Source: Fidelibacterota bacterium
GTDB taxonomy: Bacteria; Fidelibacterota; Marinisomatia; Marinisomatales; TCS55
Length of the DNA: 13,947 nt
Assembly (NCBI GenBank): GCA_002713385.1
Contig: PAWC01000027.1
Span: 1 to 13,947, forward strand
Direction: 5' to 3'
The notes below the pieces were generated by a model. That model was not told where the DNA came from, did not search any database, and saw nothing but the letters and a program-made list of their open reading frames with translations. The position numbers were made by a program, and so were the translations under genes. This document shows positions 1 through 7,360 of the stretch, piece after piece. The first letter of the stretch is position 1, and the number at the start of each line of letters is the position of its first letter.

Positions 1-318
1 GGTTACGCGGAGTTTATTTTTATTTCTATAGCGCAGCATTCGTCCCTGGGCATCGGTGAGATACAATACATTGGTTAAACGCAGCGGTTCTTTTTCCAGG
101 GTAAAATCAAAGGCATTACGTTCCTTTAAGCGTTTTTCAAGAAAATCGATCACACCTTCCAATTGCTTATCAGCACCAAATTGTAAATTTTCAGCCCGAT
201 TTTTTGCAGCTCCCCATTTTTTATTCATCGGATAAAGCTTATAACCGGCTACTGTAATAGAAACCACACTTAAAACAACTAAAATAACCCAGATGGTTTT
301 ATTTCTATTATTCATCAT
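1..318 (-). CDS. Membrane-anchored protein downstream of pilO (3' part outside window)
   Basis: An open frame runs from ATG at 318 to the left edge with no stop, giving the first 106 residues. The start overlaps the pilO stop (ATGATG; stop TGA at 317-315), the same coupling used through the rest of the operon. Residues 1-8 are polar and basic, and about 9-27 form one transmembrane segment (TIWVILVVLSVVSITVAGY). The rest is charged, with a short helical stretch near 38-70 and then a region containing KEPLRLTNVLYL. This is the slot where PilP lies in pilMNOPQ operons, but there is no lipobox Cys, so it is not a classical PilP lipoprotein. A periplasmic PilO/PilQ-linking role is inferred from position only. 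I do not recognise the family with confidence. Confidence 0.75.
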   Translation of the reverse strand, partial: MMNNRNKTIWVILVVLSVVSITVAGYKLYPMNKKWGAAKNRAENLQFGADKQLEGVIDFLEKRLKERNAFDFTLEKEPLRLTNVLYLTDAQGRMLRYRNKNKLRVT

Positions 319-884
319 ATCGCTTTTGTTTTGGATTTAACGAGTGTCAACGTTGCCAAATGGATTTCAACAATCTGTGCTAACAGGTCTTCTTCCGTGG
401 CTGATCTTTTAACGCGTTCGATACCATTTTTAACAGTAAACTCATTGATGATGATCAACCTGGGGGACCGTTCTATTTCAGCCATGAATTTTCCCAATTG
501 GCTATAAGTACATTTAATAATTAATTCATAAGGTGTCCTTAAAAAATTACCTTTCTCTACCCTGCGCTGGGGCTTCACATTCAGCAATGTAATTTCCAGA
601 TTGTTCATTGTTACGGTCAGGTTTTTTAGAAAAGGAATTGACGCGTCCTCTGCTAATGAATCCTGTTTAGATAAGGCCAGATTTTCATCAAAAAGTGTAT
701 ATACCTGGTCCAGTTTATTAGCCAGGATCTGGGCACTGATTAATTGCTCATTCAATTCTTCCTGTTCCATTTCCAATGCTTTTAATTCAAGCGGTTTTTC
801 ACCGATCAACCAGTCTTGATTCAGCCAGAAAAGAATGGTTAATCCAAACAAGATCAGGGTTATCATGCTATTACGATTTTTCAT
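315..884 (-). CDS. pilO: Type IV pilus inner-membrane alignment protein PilO
   Basis: This 189-residue protein has the PilO architecture. There is a short cytoplasmic tail, one transmembrane helix at about 7-20, a coiled-coil-prone Glu/Gln-rich stretch at 30-65, and a periplasmic ferredoxin-like domain at about 83-180. The core of that domain (PYELIIKCTYSQLGKFMAEI, 118-137) is the most PilO-like part. PilO pairs with PilN in the periplasm and links the cytoplasmic PilM ring to PilP and the secretin. The start overlaps the pilN stop by ATGA (881-884), and the stop overlaps the next start. Family assignment rests on architecture plus gene order after pilM and pilN; sequence identity in this family is low. 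Length is near the usual 190-210 residues. Confidence 0.88.
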   Translation of the reverse strand: MKNRNSMITLILFGLTILFWLNQDWLIGEKPLELKALEMEQEELNEQLISAQILANKLDQVYTLFDENLALSKQDSLAEDASIPFLKNLTVTMNNLEITLLNVKPQRRVEKGNFLRTPYELIIKCTYSQLGKFMAEIERSPRLIIINEFTVKNGIERVKRSATEEDLLAQIVEIHLATLTLVKSKTKAI

Positions 885-1477
885 GAAATATTCCCTTTCT
901 TTTTAGCAGAAATCCTTAAAGCCGCTTCAATTTCAAATTCTACAACTTCCTGCGCACGGATAGTTTTTAAAGTACCTTGGTTGAATTTAATTCCTGAAAA
1001 ATTTTCTCCAAGTTTTTTGTTACGTTTTAGTCTATTTATGTAATCATGGACAATATCAAAATCTTTTCTATCTTCAAAAATTACAGCTATACCGCCTATA
1101 ATGATTTTATCCTTTTTGTATTTCATTGAAGTGATGGCCATGTCTTCCGGGGTCATTTCACCAATGAGTTGCATATTCCTGGCCCACAGGATACGGTTAT
1201 TTTCCAGTTCAGCTAATGACATGATATCTGCTTTGGAGAGGTTTTTACCTTCTTTACGTAGAGTACTGATTTCAGCTTTTACATCTTTTATTTCAGATTC
1301 CTTGCGTTCGATCAATTTGGTATAACCGCGGCTAATCCACCATGTTTCTACATTTACAAACAATAGCAGTATTGTGATCAGACCAAACATAAACCAGCGG
1401 CTGCGGTCTTTCCATTGTTCACGGATGGTTTCCCGGCTTTCAGATTGGTTCAGGTTGATGGAGATAAATTTTATCAT
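881..1477 (-). CDS. pilN: Type IV pilus assembly protein PilN
   Basis: This 198-residue bitopic membrane protein begins MIKFISINLNQ. The INL near the N terminus corresponds to the conserved cytoplasmic INL(L/N)P motif by which PilN docks into the PilM groove; here the Pro is replaced by Gln. A transmembrane helix lies at about 28-46, a charged coiled coil at 52-77, and a periplasmic alpha/beta region at about 100-190. The start overlaps the pilM stop (ATGA, 1474-1477). A strong Shine-Dalgarno GGAGG lies 9 nt upstream, inside the last codons of pilM. PilN and PilO form the periplasmic heterodimer of the alignment complex. The call rests on order, topology and the INL motif. Confidence 0.88.
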   Translation of the reverse strand: MIKFISINLNQSESRETIREQWKDRSRWFMFGLITILLLFVNVETWWISRGYTKLIERKESEIKDVKAEISTLRKEGKNLSKADIMSLAELENNRILWARNMQLIGEMTPEDMAITSMKYKKDKIIIGGIAVIFEDRKDFDIVHDYINRLKRNKKLGENFSGIKFNQGTLKTIRAQEVVEFEIEAALRISAKKKGNIS

Positions 1478-2532
1478 GCGTCAAACCCTCCACCCCGTAA
1501 AGCCAAACCAACAGCTACAGTATATTGAGCTGGATTGACTATTGCTTCTACATCATACCCCTCAAATGACTGCATGGGGTTGAATATGCTCACTTCCAGG
1601 TTCAATTTGCTTTGAATTAATTCAGCCAAACCTTCAGTGGCTGAACCACCGCCCGTTAAAAATAAATGTGTGAAAAAGCTCTGGTTTGTTGTTTTCGCAT
1701 AATAACGCAACGAACGTCGAATATCTTCAACGAAGTTGTCAAAAACAGTGCGTTCAGCAATACCAATACCGCTGTCTGTTTCTTCAGTATCGCTGGAATT
1801 AAAACAATTCACACCCTCTTTCAACAATTCATCATGAGAACTGACATAATCCTTATCCAATTTGGTAGCAAGCGCTTTCACAAATTCATGGCTACCAATA
1901 GGTAAATCACGCGTAAAAAACGCATCTTTCCTACCCCATACTGTCAAGGCACTGGAAACTGTACCAATATCCAGCAAAACCACAGCACCGTCTTCCGGAA
2001 GATCATTGGTATATGCATAAGAATTCATTATAGCGATTGGGTCCACATCGATAATGCCCGGTTTAAAACCGATTTCCTTAAGCAATTCAATATGGGCGCT
2101 AGATGTTTTTTTGGTGCAGGCCACAAGCGCCACATCAATCTTATCAACTTCCTTAGGGTTTGAACCAAAAATCTGGTAATCAATTACAGCATCCGAGCCA
2201 TCCATTGGAATATGTTTTCGAGCTTCAAAGGTCATGGATGAAAGCAATTCTTCCTGCGGCATATCCATGGTCGTAATTTGTTTCACGCTTACATGAGACC
2301 CGTTCAAACTCGTTACTAAATGTTTAACTCGTTTGGGATTTATTTTCATTTCTTTCATCAGTTCACGAACAGCCATCACCCAGTGCGGTTGAGATATTTT
2401 TTCTGGGTCAAACGTCTGATTAGGTTCCGGTACCAACCGCAAACCATGGTTCACCAGTTTATGTCCACTCTTTGTTTTATGAAGCACAACTGCTTTTATG
2501 TACTGTCTGCCTATATCGAGGCCGAGAATCAT
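1474..2532 (-). CDS. pilM: Actin-like ATPase PilM of the type IV pilus
   Basis: This 352-residue protein shows all the actin-fold landmarks of PilM. The phosphate-1 loop is GLDIGRQYIKAVVL (4-17). The PilM signature EARKHIPM is at 103-110, phosphate-2 LLDIGTVSSALTVW at 186-199, DIRRSLRYY at 270-278, the adenosine motif LTGGGSATEGLAELI at 292-306, and a C-terminal YTVAVGLALRG at 337-347. It has no membrane segment. PilM is cytoplasmic and binds the N-terminal tail of PilN, forming the ring beneath the inner-membrane platform. The start overlaps the preceding stop by ATGA (2529-2532), with AAGGAA about 7 nt upstream. Length is typical of the family (about 350), and nothing is missing. Confidence 0.96.
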   Translation of the reverse strand: MILGLDIGRQYIKAVVLHKTKSGHKLVNHGLRLVPEPNQTFDPEKISQPHWVMAVRELMKEMKINPKRVKHLVTSLNGSHVSVKQITTMDMPQEELLSSMTFEARKHIPMDGSDAVIDYQIFGSNPKEVDKIDVALVACTKKTSSAHIELLKEIGFKPGIIDVDPIAIMNSYAYTNDLPEDGAVVLLDIGTVSSALTVWGRKDAFFTRDLPIGSHEFVKALATKLDKDYVSSHDELLKEGVNCFNSSDTEETDSGIGIAERTVFDNFVEDIRRSLRYYAKTTNQSFFTHLFLTGGGSATEGLAELIQSKLNLEVSIFNPMQSFEGYDVEAIVNPAQYTVAVGLALRGGGFDA

Positions 2533-4619
2533 TGTGTAGTTCCTTCTTTAGTATTTGTGGGGATTTCACCATAAGCTTTAATGACCAGTGACATAGAGCC
2601 GTCTGCTCTGGAAGCTGCAGGGAAATACGGCGGGATGGAAAAATCTGTAAAATTATAATCATAATGGTAATCTTTATCGTAGCCAATACCAGGAGATACG
2701 TTATACGGTCCCGGCGCATTACGCTTCATATATCCTCTTTTCTTCTGGGCCATTGAACCCCAAAAGCGAAAATAGCCTCTTAAATCACTATTGCCCGTAT
2801 AAGACGGCAAAGAAGAATTTGGATTTCGTCGGGGTCCGCGGCCGTCACCCAATGATGTTGCTGGATTAACTAAATTGGGGCTGTTGTAAGCTGCAGTTGA
2901 AATTGTATTCTGCCAGTAGTGTGCGACGACGGACCCTTCTGAAGCCAGCATTGCAGCATTGACAATTATATCTATACCATTATTATTATTGCGTGCTCCA
3001 TTGGCTTCCGTATTAGCAAGAATAATGTTTGCACCAGAAAATAAACCCAGTCTGTTGAATGTGCCATAGACTACTTCACCTGTCATCGGATTAGAATCCT
3101 CATAAATGAGATCATCCACAATCCAGATATTGTTCCAGACACGGTCCCATATAGTAAAATCATCGCTACGGCGGTAATAAGTATTTTTATCGGTTACAAT
3201 TGTATATTGGCCATCAACAAAACCTTTGACACGTACCTGTCCATTACGGACATAAATTACTGTCTGCTCGCCTGCATAATACATGGTTGTTGGCATTATA
3301 TCAGGACCTCCTGGCGGTATATCAAAATCAAAATGATGAAAACCGCTGGTGTCGCATAAACTCCAGCCGTCATTAAGATGGCTGTGATAATTCGCAAAGC
3401 GGTTGAAGGGGATAGTATTGTCCGGAGAAGCGAGAAAGGCTAGTGTCACTTCTTCGGCATCAACAAAGCCATTCTCAAAGGATTGCATCAAATTAGAAAT
3501 GGTAAAAATGGCACCACTCACATTTGTACTGATGTCAATAATAATTCCCAACCAATTCTTATTGGAATCCGGATCAGCAGCAAAAACAGAAATCGTATCA
3601 CCGACTTCATAATCATCTAAAACATTTGATATATCATTACCATCTACATCTTCGTTATCGATGAAAAGGGTATCTGTAAAGTATAATCCTGTGAGCGTAT
3701 CCCAGGGCGCATCAAAAGCAATGCGCCTGTCATTTAACAAATTGGGTGAAGTATCTAAATCCCAGCGGAAGGTAGTAGGCGGAGGCCCTTCAGCACCGAT
3801 GGGCGGAATTTGATATGCCCATTGCGAAATCATAAAGCCATTATCCACAAATTCTATTTCGGTCATAATGAGTGTATCCCTGCCGGAACTTTGAAATAGT
3901 AAATCATCCGCGGTGAAAACAAAATCCGCATTTTCGATGGCCCTTTGATGTGCATTATTAGGGGGAAATGAGATTTCTACAGCTTCATCATTTGCCGATA
4001 ACCATTGATCGGGATTACAATTATTATATGCTATTCCCTGGGCAGCCGCAACGCGTGCATTTGTAAAATCCGGGCAACCCCAGCTGCTCATTTGCATTTG
4101 TCCGTTGGTATGAACTTTGCCTTCCAAAACATCACTGCCACCAAACGAAACATAACTGCCTAAACCTGGCCCACCACCAGGTTCTTCTGATTCTGTAAAA
4201 TACATAAAATGGGCAAAACTCTCCGGAATCATTTGCAGGTTGGCTTCACGGGTAACGCTTACCGGTTGACCCATTGTATTTTTGAAATAACTTGTTCCCT
4301 TACCTCTGGCCATAAAAATATTCTGGCCCATATTATCAGTAAATGTTGAGCAGTACACATCTCTATATGTACCCATATTTCTAAATTGGACATCACTAGA
4401 AATAACTAGCACGGGGCTGGTAATTTTCGGAAGTACAGGCAATGCTTCTACATTGATACCTGTTTCCGCAAGATATAGCGCTTTGGTTTCCTCGAAACGA
4501 TATTTCTGCATAACACCCGCGGACATAGCGTATTTCAAATAACTGGTTGACAGCAATAAGCTTACAAAAATGAAAATGACCGCAGTAAGCGTTACTGATC
4601 CGCTGGAAAAAAGCTTCAT
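2529..4619 (-). CDS. Large PilX-like pilus-associated protein with a big ectodomain
   Basis: This 696-residue protein begins with a PilX-type N terminus. There is one hydrophobic helix at about 9-31 after SSG, then the signature KALYLAETGI (46-55), close to the AL..AEAGI of PilX proteins. Unlike true class III prepilins it has Thr, not Glu, at +5 after the Gly. Recognisable ectodomain blocks are EGKVHTNGQMQ (166-176), an NRLGLFSGANIIL block (522-534), NNNNGIDIIVNAAML (544-558), WGSMAQKKRGY (620-630) and GYDKDYHYDYNF (646-657). Such blocks occur in PilX/DUF4900-like proteins of FCB and related bacteria. There are four Cys in the ectodomain (90, 181, 201, 422). Canonical PilX is under 200 residues, so this is far longer. 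Inferred role: pilus-tip or minor-pilin complex component, possibly adhesive. It overlaps pilW and pilM neighbours by ATGA on both sides. Confidence 0.8.
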   Translation of the reverse strand: MKLFSSGSVTLTAVIFIFVSLLLSTSYLKYAMSAGVMQKYRFEETKALYLAETGINVEALPVLPKITSPVLVISSDVQFRNMGTYRDVYCSTFTDNMGQNIFMARGKGTSYFKNTMGQPVSVTREANLQMIPESFAHFMYFTESEEPGGGPGLGSYVSFGGSDVLEGKVHTNGQMQMSSWGCPDFTNARVAAAQGIAYNNCNPDQWLSANDEAVEISFPPNNAHQRAIENADFVFTADDLLFQSSGRDTLIMTEIEFVDNGFMISQWAYQIPPIGAEGPPPTTFRWDLDTSPNLLNDRRIAFDAPWDTLTGLYFTDTLFIDNEDVDGNDISNVLDDYEVGDTISVFAADPDSNKNWLGIIIDISTNVSGAIFTISNLMQSFENGFVDAEEVTLAFLASPDNTIPFNRFANYHSHLNDGWSLCDTSGFHHFDFDIPPGGPDIMPTTMYYAGEQTVIYVRNGQVRVKGFVDGQYTIVTDKNTYYRRSDDFTIWDRVWNNIWIVDDLIYEDSNPMTGEVVYGTFNRLGLFSGANIILANTEANGARNNNNGIDIIVNAAMLASEGSVVAHYWQNTISTAAYNSPNLVNPATSLGDGRGPRRNPNSSLPSYTGNSDLRGYFRFWGSMAQKKRGYMKRNAPGPYNVSPGIGYDKDYHYDYNFTDFSIPPYFPAASRADGSMSLVIKAYGEIPTNTKEGTTQ

Positions 4620-5245
4620 GATGTAGGTCTCATGGATCCGATTGACGATGCCATACTGATATACTTATTGGACATAAACACTTTACGCTGAAAACGGAGA
4701 ATTTCAATCTGCCTGCCCCCAGGAGCATTTTCAGTTTCCACTTCCAATTCCAGGAGTAAGGTGATTGTCGATTGGGCGAAACGCTGCAATTTTGAACTGA
4801 CAACCTTCGTTTCCCAGGCGTCAAATTCCCTTAAAGTAATATTGCGCTGATTATTGTTGCGAAATCTGCCTTTTTTCGGCAATGGTAGTGTACCATTCAA
4901 TGGCAGTTGATAATTGAAAAGAACGCCATCGATGGCATTGGCTGTAATCGTTGTATTAGTTGGATTGCCATAATTATCATATTTGGTTAAGAATATTCTT
5001 TCATAATTATTGATAGGTGAAAATTCAATAAACCGCGCCAGACTGATTTCTTTCATGATTTCACGCATAACGGTATTGCCGTAAAGACGGACTTCCTGCA
5101 GTACGGTATCATCCTGGTAATGGTACATGATCGTCCTCATACTCAACCCCAACCCAAGAATCATAATTCCAGAAATGACAATTGTTGTAACCATTTCGAT
5201 GATGGTCAATCCGGGTTGCCATTGAGGAATTTTAAAGCGTCTCAT
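4616..5245 (-). CDS. PilW/GspJ-like minor prepilin
   Basis: This 209-residue protein has a class III prepilin leader ending QWQPG, then LTIIEMVTTIVISGIMILGL. Cleavage is expected after Gly12, with Glu17 at +5, followed by a hydrophobic helix to about residue 33. The ectodomain shows the PilW/GspJ-like pattern: a polar stretch with VLQEVRLYGN, a mid-protein IDGVLFNYQLP, and a C-terminal region with LLLELEVE and FQRKVFMSN. Its place between PilV-like and PilX-like genes matches the pilV-pilW-pilX minor pilin order of classical type IV pilus clusters. GGAG lies 8 nt before the start, and both ends overlap neighbours by ATGA. The subfamily name is inferred from order and length; the prepilin nature is visible directly. 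Confidence 0.85.
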   Translation of the reverse strand: MRRFKIPQWQPGLTIIEMVTTIVISGIMILGLGLSMRTIMYHYQDDTVLQEVRLYGNTVMREIMKEISLARFIEFSPINNYERIFLTKYDNYGNPTNTTITANAIDGVLFNYQLPLNGTLPLPKKGRFRNNNQRNITLREFDAWETKVVSSKLQRFAQSTITLLLELEVETENAPGGRQIEILRFQRKVFMSNKYISMASSIGSMRPTS

Positions 5246-5694
5246 TGTGGAAACTCCAGCATGACCATTTCAATTTCAGCGCGCTTGGTGAATTTTGTTT
5301 TTGGCGTAGAAAAATCCTCCCATTCGATCCAAGCGTGGAGCAGATAGCGGTCAATATAACTGACTGAATCGGTATAAACAGGCGTAATGTTCTCATAATA
5401 AATTTTTGCAGGAATCTTGACAACCGAATTATCATTGCCATAGAGAAACACAGTTTCACCCATAAAGTCGCCTGATTTTTCCGTAAGCGTCAAATTACCA
5501 TCTGCAATGCGGCCTTTCATGTGCTCCACATAACCAGTGAGTTCATCCACAGCTCTTTCCTTAATAGCCAAAGCACGTAAAACACCACGGGCATGGGTAG
5601 CACTCAACACCATCCCATAGGCAGCGACGCTGATGATCACCACACCGATCATAACTTCAATAAATGAAAAACCAGACTGGAAACAACGTTTCAT
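5242..5694 (-). CDS. PilV/GspI-like minor prepilin
   Basis: This 150-residue protein has a class III prepilin signal: MKRCFQSG, then FSFIEVMIGVVIISVAAYG. Cleavage is after Gly8, with Glu13 at +5. The hydrophobic N-terminal helix continues into THARGVLRALAIKERAVDEL, typical of the alpha1 spine of PilV/GspI pilins. The ectodomain is short and strand-rich, ending in an acidic and hydrophobic EIEMVMLEF. It is the first minor pilin gene after pilT, with its ATG overlapping the pilT stop (TGATG, 5692-5696). No Shine-Dalgarno is visible, so translation probably depends on ribosomes finishing pilT. Assignment as PilV-like is by length, first-position FSFIEV and the following PilW- and PilX-like genes. 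Confidence 0.85.
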   Translation of the reverse strand: MKRCFQSGFSFIEVMIGVVIISVAAYGMVLSATHARGVLRALAIKERAVDELTGYVEHMKGRIADGNLTLTEKSGDFMGETVFLYGNDNSVVKIPAKIYYENITPVYTDSVSYIDRYLLHAWIEWEDFSTPKTKFTKRAEIEMVMLEFPQ

Positions 5695-6746
5695 CAGAGA
5701 ACATTGGCTCCAAACAGTTTGGGATTATTGGCAATCTGGGCAGCGGTTGAACGATCTATATTTCCTTGTGAAACAAGTCTTTGCAGATCCTGATCCAATG
5801 TCTGCATTCCTTCCACACCACCTGACTGCATGACAGAATCAATCTGAAAAATGCGGTCTTCCCGAATAAGATTACGGATTGCTGTCGTAGTGATCATGAC
5901 CTCACAGGCAGGCACTCTTCCCTTTCCATCTTTCGTAGGAATAAGTTTTTGAGCGATCACTGCTTCGAGACTCTCTGACAACATTGAACGGATCTGTCCT
6001 TTCTGACTGGATGGAAAAATATCGATAATACGGTCCACAGCTTTTACAGCGCTGGATGTATGCAGAGTAGATAAAACCAGATGGCCGGTTTCCGCTGCAG
6101 TCAGCGCCAAGGAAATCGTTTCCAGATCCCGCATCTCACCCACAAGGATTACATCGGGATCTTCACGGAGAGCTGCCCGCAGGGCATTTGTGAAACTATG
6201 GGTCGTTGCTCCCAGTTCCCGCTGGTTGATGAGACTTTGATTGGAATGATGAAAATACTCTACAGGATCTTCAACTGTGATGATGTGGCATTGACGATTC
6301 TGGTTGATGTGATCGACCATGGCAGCTAATGTGGTACTTTTACCCGATCCGGTAGGACCTGTCAATAAGATCAACCCGCGATTTTTCATTGATAAGGTTG
6401 ACATAATAGGCGGAATGCCTAATTCTTCAAAGTTTTTGGGAACTTCCGGTATGGCTCTAAACACACATGATATTCCGCGAATCTGTTCGAAAAAATTCAC
6501 ACGAAAACGGCCTTTACCATCAATGCGATATGAAAAGTCAATTTCCTTAACATTGCGGAAATTTTTGATTTGATCATCATTCATGACTTGAGGCATAATA
6601 TCATTAATCTCCCCTTCAGTGACGGCTTCCATATTCAACGGTTTCATAATACCGTTCATGCGTACCATTGGAATAGATCCTGTGCTTAAGTGAAGATCTG
6701 AAGCACCGCTATCAAGGGCATACGTCAGCAATTCGTCAATTTTCAT
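5694..6746 (-). CDS. pilT: Type IV pilus retraction ATPase PilT
   Basis: This 350-residue secretion ATPase has every PilT hallmark. These are an N-terminal PAS-like domain (SDLHLSTGSIPMVRMNG, 16-32), Walker A GPTGSGKST (130-138), Asp box ITVEDPVEY (156-164), Walker B ILVGEMRDLET (200-210) with the catalytic Glu, His box TAAETGHLVLSTLHT (216-230), and the PilT-specific AIRNLIRED (289-297) needed for retraction. GMQTLDQDL (313-321) is also typical. It acts as a hexamer at the inner membrane, depolymerising the pilus for twitching or uptake. The gene follows the pilin-like gene by 3 nt and no good Shine-Dalgarno precedes it. No pilB or pilU lies next to it. Length is normal for the family. Confidence 0.97.
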   Translation of the reverse strand: MKIDELLTYALDSGASDLHLSTGSIPMVRMNGIMKPLNMEAVTEGEINDIMPQVMNDDQIKNFRNVKEIDFSYRIDGKGRFRVNFFEQIRGISCVFRAIPEVPKNFEELGIPPIMSTLSMKNRGLILLTGPTGSGKSTTLAAMVDHINQNRQCHIITVEDPVEYFHHSNQSLINQRELGATTHSFTNALRAALREDPDVILVGEMRDLETISLALTAAETGHLVLSTLHTSSAVKAVDRIIDIFPSSQKGQIRSMLSESLEAVIAQKLIPTKDGKGRVPACEVMITTTAIRNLIREDRIFQIDSVMQSGGVEGMQTLDQDLQRLVSQGNIDRSTAAQIANNPKLFGANVL

Positions 6747-6749
6747 AGA

Positions 6750-7169
6750 TTATTTATTTGCTTCTGGTGAACCGTAGCCCAGGTATTTACCTCGGGAACG
6801 ATCGAACACGACCAGTCTTCCAGGTCCGCCTTTCATTTCTTCAGTACTTTCAGCAGTGATCTGGCCACCGTCATCACTCAAAGAAAGTGCAAAGGTCCAT
6901 TTCAATTTTGTAGAACGATCTACTTCCAACTGACCACTTACTTCCAGTTCTTCAACATCGCCGGGCCATTCGCCGTAGGTCTGGAAATACATTTTGGAGG
7001 CATTATCGATATTACCGATAACGGATTTTGCTTCTGATGCATAAGCACCTTTCACATATTCCACATAAGTTGGAATAGCAATAGCGGCCAGGATAGCAAC
7101 AATCACAACTACTACCATGATCTCGATCATGGTAAAACCGTTTTGTTTCCGATTTTTTGTTAGCTTCAT
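6750..7169 (-). CDS. Type IV pilin / pseudopilin-like protein, probable major subunit
   Basis: This 139-residue prepilin starts at ATG 7169: MKLTKNRKQNG, then FTMIEIMVVVVIVAILAAIA. Cleavage is after Gly11, with Glu16 at +5. The start was chosen because it gives a normal short basic leader and has GGAG at 7182-7179, 9 nt upstream. The frame stays open 33 codons further upstream (to TTG at 7268), but those lack a ribosome site. The alpha1 helix is followed by YVKGAYASEAKSVIGNIDNA, then YFQTYGEWPGDVEELEVSG, a pattern shared with GspG and PilE/PilA-type pilins. There are no cysteines, so no C-terminal disulfide loop. The C terminus carries GRLVVFDRSRGKYLGYG. First gene of the cluster and likely the main subunit; major versus minor status is inferred. 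Confidence 0.9.
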   Translation of the reverse strand: MKLTKNRKQNGFTMIEIMVVVVIVAILAAIAIPTYVEYVKGAYASEAKSVIGNIDNASKMYFQTYGEWPGDVEELEVSGQLEVDRSTKLKWTFALSLSDDGGQITAESTEEMKGGPGRLVVFDRSRGKYLGYGSPEANK

Positions 7170-7178
7170 AGAGTTATT

Positions 7179-7182
7179 CTCC
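7179..7182 (-). promoter_or_regulatory. Ribosome binding site deciding the pilin start
   Basis: GGAG on the minus strand lies 9 nt before ATG 7169. It supports this start over the upstream in-frame TTG (7268) and ATG (7262), which have no such site. The motif falls in the 8-nt loop between AGAGT and ACTCT arms (7170-7174 and 7183-7187). Confidence 0.65.
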
Positions 7183-7290
7183 ACTCTTATTTTTTTCAAT
7201 TTTTCTTTTACTTCCTTGGTTGAAATAGGAATTCCATTAAAAAAATGGCGCAATTTTCCCATAGTCAATAGAATAACGATTGCACAAGCA

Positions 7291-7296
7291 ATTATA
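7291..7296 (-). promoter_or_regulatory. Candidate sigma70-type promoter of the pilus operon (-10 box)
   Basis: The minus strand reads TATAAT here, a perfect -10 hexamer. Seventeen nt upstream is TTCAAC, a weak -35 (3 of 6 consensus). Initiation would fall near 7284, giving a leader of about 115 nt before the pilin ATG. A small palindrome ATTGC-N4-GCAAT (7279-7292) covers the expected start point and could be an operator or chance. No sigma54 GG-N10-GC element is evident. The region between pntB and the pilin gene is AT-rich, so a chance TATAAT is possible. Confidence 0.45.
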
Positions 7297-7342
7297 CTTA
7301 CACGTAAAGAAAGGTTGAATTTTGTTTTATTTAAGAGTGGTT

Positions 7343-7360
7343 ACTGAAGATTACTTCAGT
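7343..7360 (-). other. Perfect 7-bp inverted repeat at the pntB stop codon
   Basis: ACTGAAG-N4-CTTCAGT forms a hairpin with a 7-bp stem and 4-nt loop that includes the pntB TAA. Downstream on the minus strand comes AACCACTC, not a U run, so it is not a standard intrinsic terminator. It might slow exonucleases or partly separate pnt from pil transcription. Confidence 0.45.

Noticed and set aside
2477..2719. 80-residue minus-strand open frame across the PilX-like/pilM junction
   Set aside because: It is out of frame with two well supported genes that already overlap by ATGA, and its composition looks like a frame shadow.
7170..7268. Pilin gene starting at TTG 7268 or ATG 7262
   Set aside because: No ribosome site there, and it would give an abnormally long 44-residue prepilin leader; ATG 7169 has GGAG and a normal leader.
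7343..7360. Rho-independent terminator after pntB
   Set aside because: The stem is real but no U tract follows on the minus strand, so I list it only as an inverted repeat.
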